In this document: positions 1 through 8,925 of the stretch, one piece after another
Layout of the letters: each line of letters opens with the position of its first letter
Numbering within the stretch: the first letter of the stretch is position 1
Assembly (NCBI GenBank): GCA_902565955.1
Contig: CACFGR010000003.1
Coordinates: 1-40,661 of the forward strand
DNA length: 40,661 bases
From: an uncultured Pelagibacteraceae bacterium
GTDB taxonomy: Bacteria > Pseudomonadota > Alphaproteobacteria > Pelagibacterales > AG-422-B15
Direction: 5' to 3'
Notes under the pieces: model-generated
Seen by the model: only the letters and a program-made list of their open reading frames with translations
Database searches by the model: none
What the model was told of the DNA's origin: nothing
Translations under genes and position numbers: made by a program

Positions 1-300
1 TTTCCATACCCATTTGCATTGCTGCCATTGGGTCATTCATCATCATGTTTGGATCCATACCCATGGATGCACCCATATCATACATCGCCATAGGATCCAT
101 TGGTCCTGGCATCATACCGCCCATCATTGGATCCATCATTCCCATTGGCGCGCCTCCTGCCATTGGGTCCATCATTGGCATTCCTGGCATTCCCATAGGT
201 CCCATATCCATTGGTCCCATGCCCATCATTGGTCCCATATCCATTGGCATTCCTGGCATTCCCATTGGGCCCATGCCCTCCATACCAGGAAGCATAGACA
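1..300 (-). other. Met/Gly/Pro-rich tail of the giant protein
   Basis: The last ~100 residues in view are low-complexity, with motifs such as GMGPMGMPGMPMDMGPM and DPNMMMNDPM, in the same frame as the repeat array. Sequence upstream in the protein (bases 300-480) is a Met-rich transition zone. Dense Met-x-Met patterns are known from copper(I)-handling proteins, but similar composition could simply make a flexible hydrophobic tail. The tail continues beyond base 1. Confidence 0.85.
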
Positions 301-3300
301 TATCCATATCCATCATTCCACCAAAGTCTGCAGGGCCAATCATTTCTGCTGTCATCATCGGCCCCATAAACATTTCACCTGCTTGCATTTGAGCTTGCAT
401 CATTCCTTGCATATCAGCCATCGAAGCCTGCATATCCACTTGTAATTGAGCAATCATATCTGCTCCCATTACATCTCCCATATCAGCCATGAAAGCGGCA
501 CCTTGATTACCCATCATTTGTGTCATACCGGCAGCCATCATGCCTGCCATCTCAGGATTTGCAGCAGCCATTTGACCCATAAACTCTCCAGCAAGGTCAG
601 CCATTCCACCTTGTGTAGCTAACTGTGCCATACCACTTGCTATGTTTGCTGCAAGCTCTGGGTTATTTGCAACTAGGTCGCCCGCAAATTCTGCGGCAGC
701 GCCTGGATCAAACTGAGCCATTCCAGCGGCAACTTGACCAGCTATCGCAGGATTGGCTTCGGCCATCGATCCTGCAATTGCACCTACGGCATCAGGCGCT
801 AGTTCAGCAACACCTGCGGCAACTAAAGTTGCGGCAGCAGGATTTGCACTTGCCATTGCACCTGCAACATCTCCAGCAAGAGCTGGGTCGATAGCAGCAA
901 GGTTACCTGCGATTTCTCCTGCAGCTGCAGGGTTAGCCTGCGCCATTCCACCCGCAAAAGCTCCAGCTGCATCGGGATTAGCAGCAGCTACATCTTGCAT
1001 AATTCCAACAGCAGCCTCTCCATCAGGAATAGCTGCTAAAACTCCACCTGCAACAGCACCAGCGGCGGCAGGATTTGATGTCATTGCTGCGTCAATTACT
1101 CCAGCAGCAACATCAGGATTATCAGCAACCATTGCGCCGACAACTGTGCCAGCAGCAACAGGTGCCATTTCAGCCACACCACCAGCAATATCGTTAACTA
1201 AATTTGGATCTGCTCCAACCATCTCCATTGCAACACCTGCTGCAACTTGTGGATTACCAGCAGCGGCTCCGCCAGCGATATCTCCTGCCATATCAGGATT
1301 CGCTTCCATCATGCCTACTGCAATTTCACCTGCTTGTTGTGGAGCACCCGCGGCCATACCGCCAGCAATCTCACCTACAAAATTTTCGGCCATATCAGGA
1401 TTGGCCATAGCAGCATCCATCATGATACCCGCCATGTCACCAGCAATATCAGGATCACCGACTGCCATACCTTGAGCAATTGCTCCAACTGCATTTCCTG
1501 CAAAATTTTCAACTAACGCATCAAGTTGTTCTGGGTTAAGATCTGGATTCGCCGTAGCAGCGTTTTCTGCAAACTCTGCGGCAAAATCAGGTGCCATTGC
1601 AACTTCCATCATTGCACCTGCAACGTCTCCTGCAACTTCAGGGGCTGCGTTTGCCATACCTGCAGCAGCCGCAGAGGCAGCAGCAGGATTAGCTTCCATC
1701 ATCGCACCAGCGGCTTCAGCAGCAAGAGCTGGATCAGCTTCTGCTATAGCGCCAGCTACAGCACCGGCAGCGCCTGGAACATTTTCAGCAACAGCGGCAG
1801 CCATATCAGCAGCACCATCTGGATTTGCTTCAACCATCGCACCGGCTACGTCACCAGCGGCACCAGGAGCCATTTGTGCAACACCTCCTGCAATATCTCC
1901 CATTAATTCTGGATTGGCATTAACCATATCTGTAGCAACTTGAGCAGCAATATTAGCATCACCTCTTGCAACTCCGCCAGCGATTGCACCAGCTGCATCA
2001 GGCGCAGCTTCCATCATTGCAGTCGCAGCATCAGCAGCCAATTCAGGAGCAGCATCTGCTAAACTTTGCGCTGCTAAACCTGCAGTATCAGGGTTTGCAG
2101 CAACCATTGCGCTTGCGGCGTCTGCAGCAATCTCAGGAGCGGCTTCTGCCATTGCTCCCATTGCAGCTCCTGCAGCAATTGGATTTGCTTCAGCCATTGC
2201 AGCAGCCATATCTGTTGCAGCTTCTGGATTTGCTTCAACCATTGCACCAGCAACATCACCAGCTGCACTAGGTGCAAACTCAGCAACACCGCCAGCAATA
2301 TCAGCTGCGGCATCTGGATTTGCAGCAGCCATAGCAGTTGCTATATCAGCAGCTTGTCCAGGGTCTCCAGCGGCCATGCCGCCAGCAATATCTCCTGCTA
2401 ATTCTGGATTAGCTGCAACCATCGCACCAGCAACATCAGCAGCTTGATCAGGTGCAGCGGCAGCAATTCCTTGAGCAATCCCTTGAGCGGCCTCAGGAGC
2501 AGCATCCATCATAGCGCCAGCAATTTCTCCAGCAATTTCTGGATTTGCTCCAGCCATTCCTTCAGCAATATCTCCAGCAACATCTGGATTAGCGGCAGCC
2601 ATAGCACCAGCAGCATCTGCAGCAAGATCAGGCAATGTATCTGCTATCGCGCCAGCAGTACCTTCAGCAGCCATTGGATTTGCTTCAGCCATAGCACCAG
2701 CAACGGCTAATGCAGCATCAGGGTTCAATTCAGCAACAGAACTCATCATATTATCAGCAGCACCGGGTGCAGTTTCTGCAAGAACGGCAGCCATTGTAGC
2801 TGTGGCTTCAGGGTTTGCTTCAATTAACGTGTTCGCAACATTTTCCATAGCGACAGGTGCGGCCATTGCAACTCCAGTAGCAATGTCACCCGCAATATCA
2901 GGATTAGCTGCAACCATCGCACCTGCAATATCAGCAGCAGCTTCAGGGTTAGCCATTGCCATTCCACCTGCGATATCAGCGGCAGCTTCAGGCGCAGCAG
3001 CGGCCATAGCATTTGCTGCATCAGCAGCAAGCTCTGGTGCGGCTTCCATCATTCCTTCTGCAGCCATTTGCGCAGCAGCAGGGTTGGCCTCAGCCATAGC
3101 AGCAGCAGCCTCAACGGCTAGTTCAGGATTACTCTCAGCAATAGCAGCAGCCATATCTCCAGCCATTTCAGGAGCAGCTTGAGCTACAGCGCCAGCCATA
3201 GCGGCAGCGGCTTCAGGTGCAGCTTCCATCATAGCTCCTGCGACATCAGCAACAGCGTCAGGATTTGCATTTGCCATTCCGCCTACAATTGCAGCAGCGG

Positions 3301-6300
3301 CATCTGGGTTTGCTTCAACTAGTGCGGTAGCAGCATCTGCAGCAGCTTCAGGTGCTTGAGCAGCAACGCCAGCAGCGATTGCTCCAGCGGCATCTGGATT
3401 AGCTTGGATCAATGCGGCAGCAGCTTCAGCAGCAGCTTCGGGTGCTTGAGCTGAAACAACATTTGCGATTGCTCCAGCTGCATTAGGATTAATCGCAGCC
3501 ATGTCTCCAGCAATATCAGCTGCCAAGTCTGGATCTGCGGCAGCAACAGTCGCGGCAATATTTGCTACAGCTCCTGCCATAGCTTCTGGGTTGACAGCGG
3601 CCATGTCAGCTGCAATATCTCCAGCAAGTTCTGGTGCGGCCTGAGCAACAGAAGTTGCGATTAGGGCAGCAGCGGCAGGATTGGCTTCAGCAAGTGAACC
3701 AGCCACATTCGCAGCAGCTTCAGGCGCAGCTTCCGCAACACCCGCAGCAATCATCCCAGCAGCTTGAGGTACAGCTTCTGCTAGCGCAGCAGCGGTATCT
3801 GCAGCAGCGCCAGGATCAACTTCTATTATTGCGGCAGTAATATCTTGAGCGGCTGCAGGATTAGCAGCAGTCATTGCAGTTGCAGCAGCAACTGCAGCTT
3901 CAGGGTTTGCATCTACAACGGCAGCCATTGCATCGCCAGCAGCAGCTGGTGCAATTTGTGCAACCCCTGTAGCAATATCATTTAGAGCTTCTGGATTGGC
4001 ATCGGCCATTGCTCCTATAACATCGCCAACAGCGTCAGGTGCGCTTCTTGCCATTCCACCTGCGATTGCTGAGGCAGCATCAGGTGCAGCTTCTGCCATT
4101 GCAACAGCAACATCAGCAGCCATTTCAGGATTACCACTTGCAATACCCGCAGCAACTGCGGATGCAGCTTCTGGTGCAGCTTCTGCCATTGCTGCAGCAG
4201 CCTGAGTTGCAATGTCAGTACTTCCGCCATCAAAGAAACCTGCATCGGCCACAACAGCAGCCATGCCTTGTGCTGCAGAAGCAGCAGCAGCAGGACTAGC
4301 TTCAGCCATTGCTGTAGCAGCAGCTACAGCTTGTTCAGGTGCAGACTCCATCAATGCACCAGCAATGTCTCCAGCAGCAGCTGGATTTGCTTCTGCCATT
4401 GCAGCTGCAAGTTCACCTGCAGCTTCAGGGTCATTCGAAATAAGTTCAGATGCAACAGATGCTGCAGCTTCTGGCGCAAATTGGGCGACTGCGGCAGCCA
4501 TGTCAGCAGCAGCGTCAGGGTTAGCATTAGCCATTGCAGCTGTTACTTCAGCAGCAAATTCTGGAATAGCAGCAGCTGTGCTTGCAGCGATTTGTGCAGC
4601 AGCTTCTGGGTTTGCCTCTGCTAATGCGAGAGCAGCGTCAGCGGCAACCTCTGGATTACCCGATGCAACTCCAGCAGCTATTACCCCCGATAATTCTGGT
4701 GCAGCTTCGGCAACAGCTCCGGCCACATCCGCAATAAGTTCAGGTGCAGCTTCGGCAAGTCCCGCCATCGCCTCACCAGCTGCAGCAGGGTTTGCTTCTG
4801 CCATTGCAGTTGCTATTTCAGCGGCAGCGCCTGGATCAGCGGCAGCCATTGCTCCCAACACTTCTCCAGCAGTTTCAGGTGCAACTTGTGCAACTTGTGC
4901 CGCCATGTCTGCATTAAAGTCTGCCATATCTTCCGGTGATACCCCAGGTATCTCAGCCATTTGTTCCATCATCTGACCTGCAATTTCACCTGCAGCTTCA
5001 GGATCAGCAGCCGCAACAGCGGTTGCAATGTTTGCTGTCATTTCAGCCATTTGTTCTGCAGGATCAAAATCTGCAGGGGCGCCAGGAATCTCTGCCATTT
5101 GCTCCATCATCGCTCCGGCAAGTTCTGCAGCCTGCTCCGGCGCAGCGGCTGTTGCTTGCGTAGCAATTGCAGTTGTCATATCAGCCATTTGTCCGGCCAT
5201 ATCAAATTCTTCAGGTACATTAGGAATGTCAGCCATAACTTCCATCATGGCTCCTGCTAAGTCTGCAGCTCCTTCTGGATCTGCCTGAACAGCAGCTGAC
5301 GCCATATTAGCAGTCATTCCAGCGCCAGTTTCAGCAAGCGCTTCAGGTTCAATTCCAGGTATCTCTGCCATTTGCTCCATCATCGTTCCAGCTAATTCAG
5401 CTGCGCCTTCAGGATCAGCGATAGTTGCTGCAGATGCAACGTTAGCTGTCATTACGGCAGCAGCTTCGGCAAGTGCGCCTTCGCTTGCATTACCGTCAAC
5501 GGCCGTCATAGCTTCTACCATTGCTCCAGCAACTTCTGCAGCAGCCTCAGGTACTGCACTTGCAACTTGGGTTGCAATTGCTGTTTGCATAGCTAATGCT
5601 TCATCTTGAGAAAAGTTTTCATTACCAGCAGCAACAGCTGCCATTTCACCTGCAATTTCCGTAGCGGCTTCCGGATTAACCTGAGCAACAGTTGCAGCAA
5701 TATTTGCAGCAGCACTTGGTGCAGCTTCAGCCATAGCAACGGCAGTTTCAGTAGCAAGTTCAGGTAATGCTTCACTTACAGCGCCAACAGCAGCGCCTGC
5801 AGTTGCAGGATTTGCGTCAGCCATTGTTGCGGCTGCTTCAACTGCTTGTTCTGGTGCAACTTCTGCAATTGCTCCCATAACTCCCTCAGCAGTTCCAGGA
5901 GCTGACTCAGCGATTTGTTCAGCAATATCTGCAATTGCTTCAGGATTTGCTTCCATCATTGCGCCAGCAATATCACCAGCTAATACTTGTGCAACTTCAG
6001 CTGCAGCGCCTTGCGCTTCAGCAATTGTTTCTTGAGCAGCAGCTTGTACTTCAGTTATTGCGGCTTGAGCTTGAGCTACTAAGTTTGGATCGTCAGATGT
6101 TAAATCTGCTTGTAAATCTGCCCTTGCCTCAGCTACTTGAGCTTGTGCTTCAGCCTGAGCAGCAGCAACTTCTTGCGCGGCATTTGCTTGTGCAGCAACA
6201 GCAACACCTGTTGCAATATCAGCGGCAGCTTCCGGATCAGCAGCGGCCATTTCTGTTGCTACTTCTGCAGCAACTTCAGGATTACCTTGTGCAACTCCGC

Positions 6301-7510
6301 CAGCAATTGCAGCGGCAGCCTCTGGAGCAGCTTCTTGCATGGCCATAGCAGCATCACCCGCTTGGTCAGGTGCAAGTTCAGCCATCACTTCAGCAGCTGC
6401 TCCCGCAGCAGCTGGTGCAACTTCAGCCATAGCGGCAGTTGCTTCAATTGCTTGCTCTGGAGCAGCTTCAATAATTGCTTCTGTAGCAAGTGCAGCAGCG
6501 GCTGGATTCGCCTCAGCTATATCCGCGCATAATTCCACAGCTCCATCAGGATTTGATGCCATCATTTCTTGAACCATTTCCGCAGCTGCTTCTGGATTAG
6601 ATGCAGCGGTACCAGCAATAATTTCAGCGGCAGCGTCAGGGTTCATTTCAATCATCTCTGCAATTATTTCTTGTGTTGCGGCTTGCGATGCTTCAAGCGC
6701 GGCCTCTTGACCTGCTTGGTTATTGTCTAAAAGTGTATCTTGTAAATCAGTTTGAATGTCAACAATGCCTTCTTGACCGACTTCAGAAAATTGTGTTTGT
6801 GCTTCTGCTTGCGCTTCTGCATTAGCTTGAGCAGTTTCTTGATTAACTTCAGCTATAGCGGCTTGCGCAACTCCGGACGCAACACCTGCGGCAACAGCGG
6901 CAGCCGCTTCTGGCGCAGCTTGAGCCATTGCAGTTGCGACTTGTGAAGCAGATTCAGGGTCAACAGCAGCTACTGCACTGGCTGCTCCGCTTGCAGCTGC
7001 TGGGTTTGCAGCAGCCATTGATGCAGCAGCATCAACAGCATGTTCAGGTGCTGCTTGCGCAACGGCACTCGCAACTGCTCCTGCAGCAGCTGGAGCAACC
7101 TCAGCTATGGCGGCAGCCATGTCTGCGGCACCTTCAGGATTTATTTGTGTAAGAGATGCGGCAACAGCACCAGCGGCAGCTGGAACATTTTGCACTACAT
7201 CCGAGGCAACTTCCTCGGCAATGTCTGGCGCTGCACTTGCCATAGCGGCTGCAGTTGCATTTGCAGTAGCAGGAGCGGCAGCGGCAATAGCACCTGCGAT
7301 TTCAGCAGCTTGTTCAGGTATAGCTTGTGCTGTAACTGTAGCTATTTGTTGTGCAGCTGCAGGATTTGCTTGCACTACGGCAGCAAGCATCTCATCTGAA
7401 TTATCATTATTTGCTGCGTAATTTTGTATTAGTGCCTGTTGTTCCTCTTGTGACCCTGCTGCGGCGACCTGTTGAAAAAATTCTTGAGCTTCTGCTGGAC
7501 TTACTGGCAT
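1..7510 (-). CDS. Giant Ala-rich 15-residue-repeat protein, C-terminus beyond window
   Basis: This frame is not in the ORF track, probably because it has no stop inside the window. The ATG at 7510 (MPVSPAEAQEFFQQ) follows a purine-rich AAGGGAAAGGGAA ribosome-binding region and lies 31 bases after the tolC stop. I split all lines from 7510 to 1 in phase and found no in-frame stop, giving 2,503 codons plus one base. The N-terminal ~45 residues carry no signal peptide. From about residue 45 to 2340 the protein is mainly 15-residue units opening with N/D/A-P-E/D/A, a typical helix N-cap, and rich in Ala with Ile/Met/Val at fixed positions. From about residue 2345 it becomes Met/Gly/Pro-rich. I saw one Cys (near residue 335), few Phe or Tyr in the repeats, and Trp is absent or very rare. 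Base composition is clearly GC-richer than the neighbours because of Ala codons. The absent signal peptide and the adjacent tolC suggest type I export; a surface filament, adhesin or matrix role is inference only. I recognise no named family. Confidence 0.93.
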   Translation of the reverse strand, partial: MPVSPAEAQEFFQQVAAAGSQEEQQALIQNYAANNDNSDEMLAAVVQANPAAAQQIATVTAQAIPEQAAEIAGAIAAAAPATANATAAAMASAAPDIAEEVASDVVQNVPAAAGAVAASLTQINPEGAADMAAAIAEVAPAAAGAVASAVAQAAPEHAVDAAASMAAANPAAASGAASAVAAVDPESASQVATAMAQAAPEAAAAVAAGVASGVAQAAIAEVNQETAQANAEAQAEAQTQFSEVGQEGIVDIQTDLQDTLLDNNQAGQEAALEASQAATQEIIAEMIEMNPDAAAEIIAGTAASNPEAAAEMVQEMMASNPDGAVELCADIAEANPAAAALATEAIIEAAPEQAIEATAAMAEVAPAAAGAAAEVMAELAPDQAGDAAMAMQEAAPEAAAAIAGGVAQGNPEVAAEVATEMAAADPEAAADIATGVAVAAQANAAQEVAAAQAEAQAQVAEARADLQADLTSDDPNLVAQAQAAITEVQAAAQETIAEAQGAAAEVAQVLAGDIAGAMMEANPEAIADIAEQIAESAPGTAEGVMGAIAEVAPEQAVEAAATMADANPATAGAAVGAVSEALPELATETAVAMAEAAPSAAANIAATVAQVNPEAATEIAGEMAAVAAGNENFSQDEALAMQTAIATQVASAVPEAAAEVAGAMVEAMTAVDGNASEGALAEAAAVMTANVASAATIADPEGAAELAGTMMEQMAEIPGIEPEALAETGAGMTANMASAAVQADPEGAADLAGAMMEVMADIPNVPEEFDMAGQMADMTTAIATQATAAAPEQAAELAGAMMEQMAEIPGAPADFDPAEQMAEMTANIATAVAAADPEAAGEIAGQMMEQMAEIPGVSPEDMADFNADMAAQVAQVAPETAGEVLGAMAAADPGAAAEIATAMAEANPAAAGEAMAGLAEAAPELIADVAGAVAEAAPELSGVIAAGVASGNPEVAADAALALAEANPEAAAQIAASTAAAIPEFAAEVTAAMANANPDAAADMAAAVAQFAPEAAASVASELISNDPEAAGELAAAMAEANPAAAGDIAGALMESAPEQAVAAATAMAEASPAAAASAAQGMAAVVADAGFFDGGSTDIATQAAAAMAEAAPEAASAVAAGIASGNPEMAADVAVAMAEAAPDAASAIAGGMARSAPDAVGDVIGAMADANPEALNDIATGVAQIAPAAAGDAMAAVVDANPEAAVAAATAMTAANPAAAQDITAAIIEVDPGAAADTAAALAEAVPQAAGMIAAGVAEAAPEAAANVAGSLAEANPAAAALIATSVAQAAPELAGDIAADMAAVNPEAMAGAVANIAATVAAADPDLAADIAGDMAAINPNAAGAIANVVSAQAPEAAAEAAAALIQANPDAAGAIAAGVAAQAPEAAADAATALVEANPDAAAAIVGGMANANPDAVADVAGAMMEAAPEAAAAMAGAVAQAAPEMAGDMAAAIAESNPELAVEAAAAMAEANPAAAQMAAEGMMEAAPELAADAANAMAAAAPEAAADIAGGMAMANPEAAADIAGAMVAANPDIAGDIATGVAMAAPVAMENVANTLIEANPEATATMAAVLAETAPGAADNMMSSVAELNPDAALAVAGAMAEANPMAAEGTAGAIADTLPDLAADAAGAMAAANPDVAGDIAEGMAGANPEIAGEIAGAMMDAAPEAAQGIAQGIAAAAPDQAADVAGAMVAANPELAGDIAGGMAAGDPGQAADIATAMAAANPDAAADIAGGVAEFAPSAAGDVAGAMVEANPEAATDMAAAMAEANPIAAGAAMGAMAEAAPEIAADAASAMVAANPDTAGLAAQSLADAAPELAADAATAMMEAAPDAAGAIAGGVARGDANIAAQVATDMVNANPELMGDIAGGVAQMAPGAAGDVAGAMVEANPDGAADMAAAVAENVPGAAGAVAGAIAEADPALAAEAAGAMMEANPAAASAAAAGMANAAPEVAGDVAGAMMEVAMAPDFAAEFAENAATANPDLNPEQLDALVENFAGNAVGAIAQGMAVGDPDIAGDMAGIMMDAAMANPDMAENFVGEIAGGMAAGAPQQAGEIAVGMMEANPDMAGDIAGGAAAGNPQVAAGVAMEMVGADPNLVNDIAGGVAEMAPVAAGTVVGAMVADNPDVAAGVIDAAMTSNPAAAGAVAGGVLAAIPDGEAAVGIMQDVAAANPDAAGAFAGGMAQANPAAAGEIAGNLAAIDPALAGDVAGAMASANPAAATLVAAGVAELAPDAVGAIAGSMAEANPAIAGQVAAGMAQFDPGAAAEFAGDLVANNPELAANIASGMAQLATQGGMADLAGEFMGQMAAANPEMAGMMAAGMTQMMGNQGAAFMADMGDVMGADMIAQLQVDMQASMADMQGMMQAQMQAGEMFMGPMMTAEMIGPADFGGMMDMDMSMLPGMEGMGPMGMPGMPMDMGPMMGMGPMDMGPMGMPGMPMMDPMAGGAPMGMMDPMMGGMMPGPMDPMAMYDMGASMGMDPNMMMNDPMAAMQMGME
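4880..5560 (-). repeat. Block of 45-46-residue super-repeats inside the giant protein
   Basis: At about residues 650-875 the 15-residue pattern is replaced by longer units of 45-46 residues sharing ELAGAMMEQMAEIPG and, further on, a MAEMTANIATA-like segment. At least four copies are visible, for example units containing MMEQMAEIPGAPADFDPAEQ, MMEVMADIPNVPEEFDMAGQ and MMEQMAEIPGIEPEALAETG. The length is three basic units with an extra turn, so the block probably arose by duplication of a triplet. It contains Phe and acidic residues that are scarce elsewhere in the array and may form a distinct structural or binding segment. Confidence 0.8.
5990..6200 (-). other. Gln/Ala-rich insert 2 of the giant protein
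   Basis: At about residues 437-505 the array is interrupted again, with QAEAQAQVAEARADLQADL, a short SDDPN turn and then AAAQETIAEAQ. The order of motifs (AEAQA, DLQ-x-x-L, acidic/Asn turn, QE-[IT]-IAE) matches insert 1, so the two inserts are probably duplicates that have diverged. A long helix or coiled coil is the simplest reading. Confidence 0.65.
6660..6880 (-). other. Gln/Ala-rich insert 1 of the giant protein
   Basis: At about residues 210-285 the N-P unit spacing is lost. The segment contains ANAEAQAEAQTQF, then DIQTDLQDTLLDNN, then ATQEIIAEM. The lack of Pro, the high Gln/Glu/Ala content and the spaced Leu/Ile suggest one long continuous helix or coiled coil. It resembles insert 2 in order of motifs. 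Confidence 0.65.
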
Positions 7511-7541
7511 TAAATATTCCCTTTCCCTTATTTATAATAAA

Positions 7542-8891
7542 TCAAGATGACGTATTGAATGTTCCTTCCCTAGAATTATCTTCAACCATTTCAGGCTGGA
7601 GTAGATCTATTACATCTAAAACTTCATAAACTGATGTTAATAAAGACATGCTATCGTCAGAAAGATCCTTGAGAGAGCTTTCAAGAGCATCTTCTGCTGC
7701 TAGGACTGCAGCAGCATCTGTTTGATCGGCGGCTCTTTCTTTCTGTGCTATCGTAAGTAACTCTTTTGCTATTGTTGCTTCATTCTCACTGTAGGAGAGC
7801 ATTGTCCTTGCATTGGCATATTCAATCCAAGCGTCTTTTGCAGCCTTGATCGTATCACGCTCTTTGAGTGCTAAGTCATTTATTGCTCTTTCTAGTGCTG
7901 AACGATCATTTAAATATCCTGGCATCTCCATGTATAAACCAGATATTGGAAATTCAACTGTTACTTTCATTTGTTCTTCGTAATGATTACCAGTTGTATG
8001 TGATGCATCGTCTTTATATGAAAGCTTTGCTTCTGCGTCTACAGTGGGTCCAAAATTAGCTAAAGCAGAACTGAGATCGTTCTTTGCAATGTCAACATCC
8101 ATTTTAGCAATTCGTAAGTCTCTATTATTTGCAAGCGCCATAACAACTGTAGCTTCCATAGATTTAGGCATCATACTGATGACTGATGGCGCTAGCCTTG
8201 GTTTGCGTAATTGATTAACATTAACATCGTCTACTTTAAATAGTTTCTCATAGGTAAACTTTGCTGATTTAAAACTTTTTTCGTCACTTATTAGTGTTTT
8301 TTGTGCGTTAGCAAGTTGCCTTTTGGCTTTAAGAACGTCTGAAGCTAATCCAGAGCCAACCTGAACTCTTATTTCTTCTTGTCCAGAAGTTTGACGAGTG
8401 TTTGCTTCTGCTGATATGGAAGCTTCCAACTTCTCATTAGCTTTAATTAATCCAAGGTAAGCATCTGCAGCCTCTATCAACAAATCATTCCTAGCAGTAG
8501 TTAATTCAAGTTCTGATTTTTTTAACTCTAGTCTTTTATTTGATATTTCAGACATTGTTGCGCCAGAGTCCATTATTTTTTGTTTCCAAGTCAAGTCATG
8601 AGTGTCGAAATTTAATTGTGAGTTAGAACTTGCTGTTGCAGCGTCATACTTATCATTTCTTCCTGATTCATACTTCCATGAAAGATCAGGAGCATAAGCA
8701 AGAATTGAATCTGTTATATCCCTTCCAGCTTCTTCAACTTCTTTTTTTGCATTGATTACATCTTCATGGCTACTTAAAACAACATCAACCATTTCAGATA
8801 AAGTTTCTGATTTAGAAGGAAGAATTAATAACATGAATGCAATAAATGAATACATCATGTAACAAATAAATTGCTTGAATTTTATCATCAT
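7542..8891 (-). CDS. tolC: TolC-family outer membrane efflux/secretion protein
   Basis: This is an outer-membrane channel subunit of the TolC family, which as a trimer completes type I secretion and efflux systems. The ORF track starts at 8933, but the ATG at 8891 has GAGG five bases upstream and directly opens a signal peptide (MMIKFKQF... with a hydrophobic core ending near LPSKS), so I prefer it; the mature protein then begins around ETLSEM. About 449 residues is normal for the family. Two similar halves of long Ala/Leu/Lys helices (AKKEVEEAGRD, LKAKRQLANAQKTL; later AKMDVDIAKNDLSSALANFGP) match the TolC internal repeat. In alphaproteobacteria tolC commonly lies between pcm and popZ-valS; here it lies downstream of ilvD and just before the giant repeat gene, so it probably serves that substrate. 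Inner-membrane ABC and HlyD partners are not in the window. Confidence 0.88.
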   Translation of the reverse strand: MMIKFKQFICYMMYSFIAFMLLILPSKSETLSEMVDVVLSSHEDVINAKKEVEEAGRDITDSILAYAPDLSWKYESGRNDKYDAATASSNSQLNFDTHDLTWKQKIMDSGATMSEISNKRLELKKSELELTTARNDLLIEAADAYLGLIKANEKLEASISAEANTRQTSGQEEIRVQVGSGLASDVLKAKRQLANAQKTLISDEKSFKSAKFTYEKLFKVDDVNVNQLRKPRLAPSVISMMPKSMEATVVMALANNRDLRIAKMDVDIAKNDLSSALANFGPTVDAEAKLSYKDDASHTTGNHYEEQMKVTVEFPISGLYMEMPGYLNDRSALERAINDLALKERDTIKAAKDAWIEYANARTMLSYSENEATIAKELLTIAQKERAADQTDAAAVLAAEDALESSLKDLSDDSMSLLTSVYEVLDVIDLLQPEMVEDNSREGTFNTSS

Positions 8892-8925
8892 AATAACCTC
8901 ATCAAATAAATTGGACTCAACGAAG

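Larger units (their letters stand above)
480..7380 (-). repeat. Tandem 45-bp (15-residue) coding repeat array
   Basis: The repeats form the body of the giant protein. A representative unit is ANPEAAADMAAAMAE; consecutive units such as ANPIAAGAAMGAMAE and AAPEIAADAASAMVA keep exact 15-residue spacing. Dividing the span by 45 gives about 150 slots, so roughly 140 units after subtracting the inserts (an estimate, not a count). Units vary in sequence, and Ala is spelled with GCA, GCT, GCC and GCG, so the DNA is much less repetitive than the protein. This argues for old repeats kept by selection on the protein. Each unit could form one helix of about 11-12 residues closed by an N-P turn. Confidence 0.9.

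Noticed and set aside
480-7380. CRISPR array or non-coding satellite DNA
   Set aside because: The 45-bp periodicity stays in one reading frame without stops, units vary at synonymous sites, and there are no identical repeats separated by unique spacers and no cas genes.
14-7629. Many plus-strand ORFs (for example 45..392, 753..1475, 4212..4976) and short minus-strand ORFs such as 2074..2313 across the repeat region
   Set aside because: They are shadows of the giant minus-strand frame. The repetitive, stop-poor DNA leaves other frames open, and their translations are low-complexity Ser/Cys/His-, Leu/Gln- or Ala/Ile-rich strings without starts or ribosome sites of their own.
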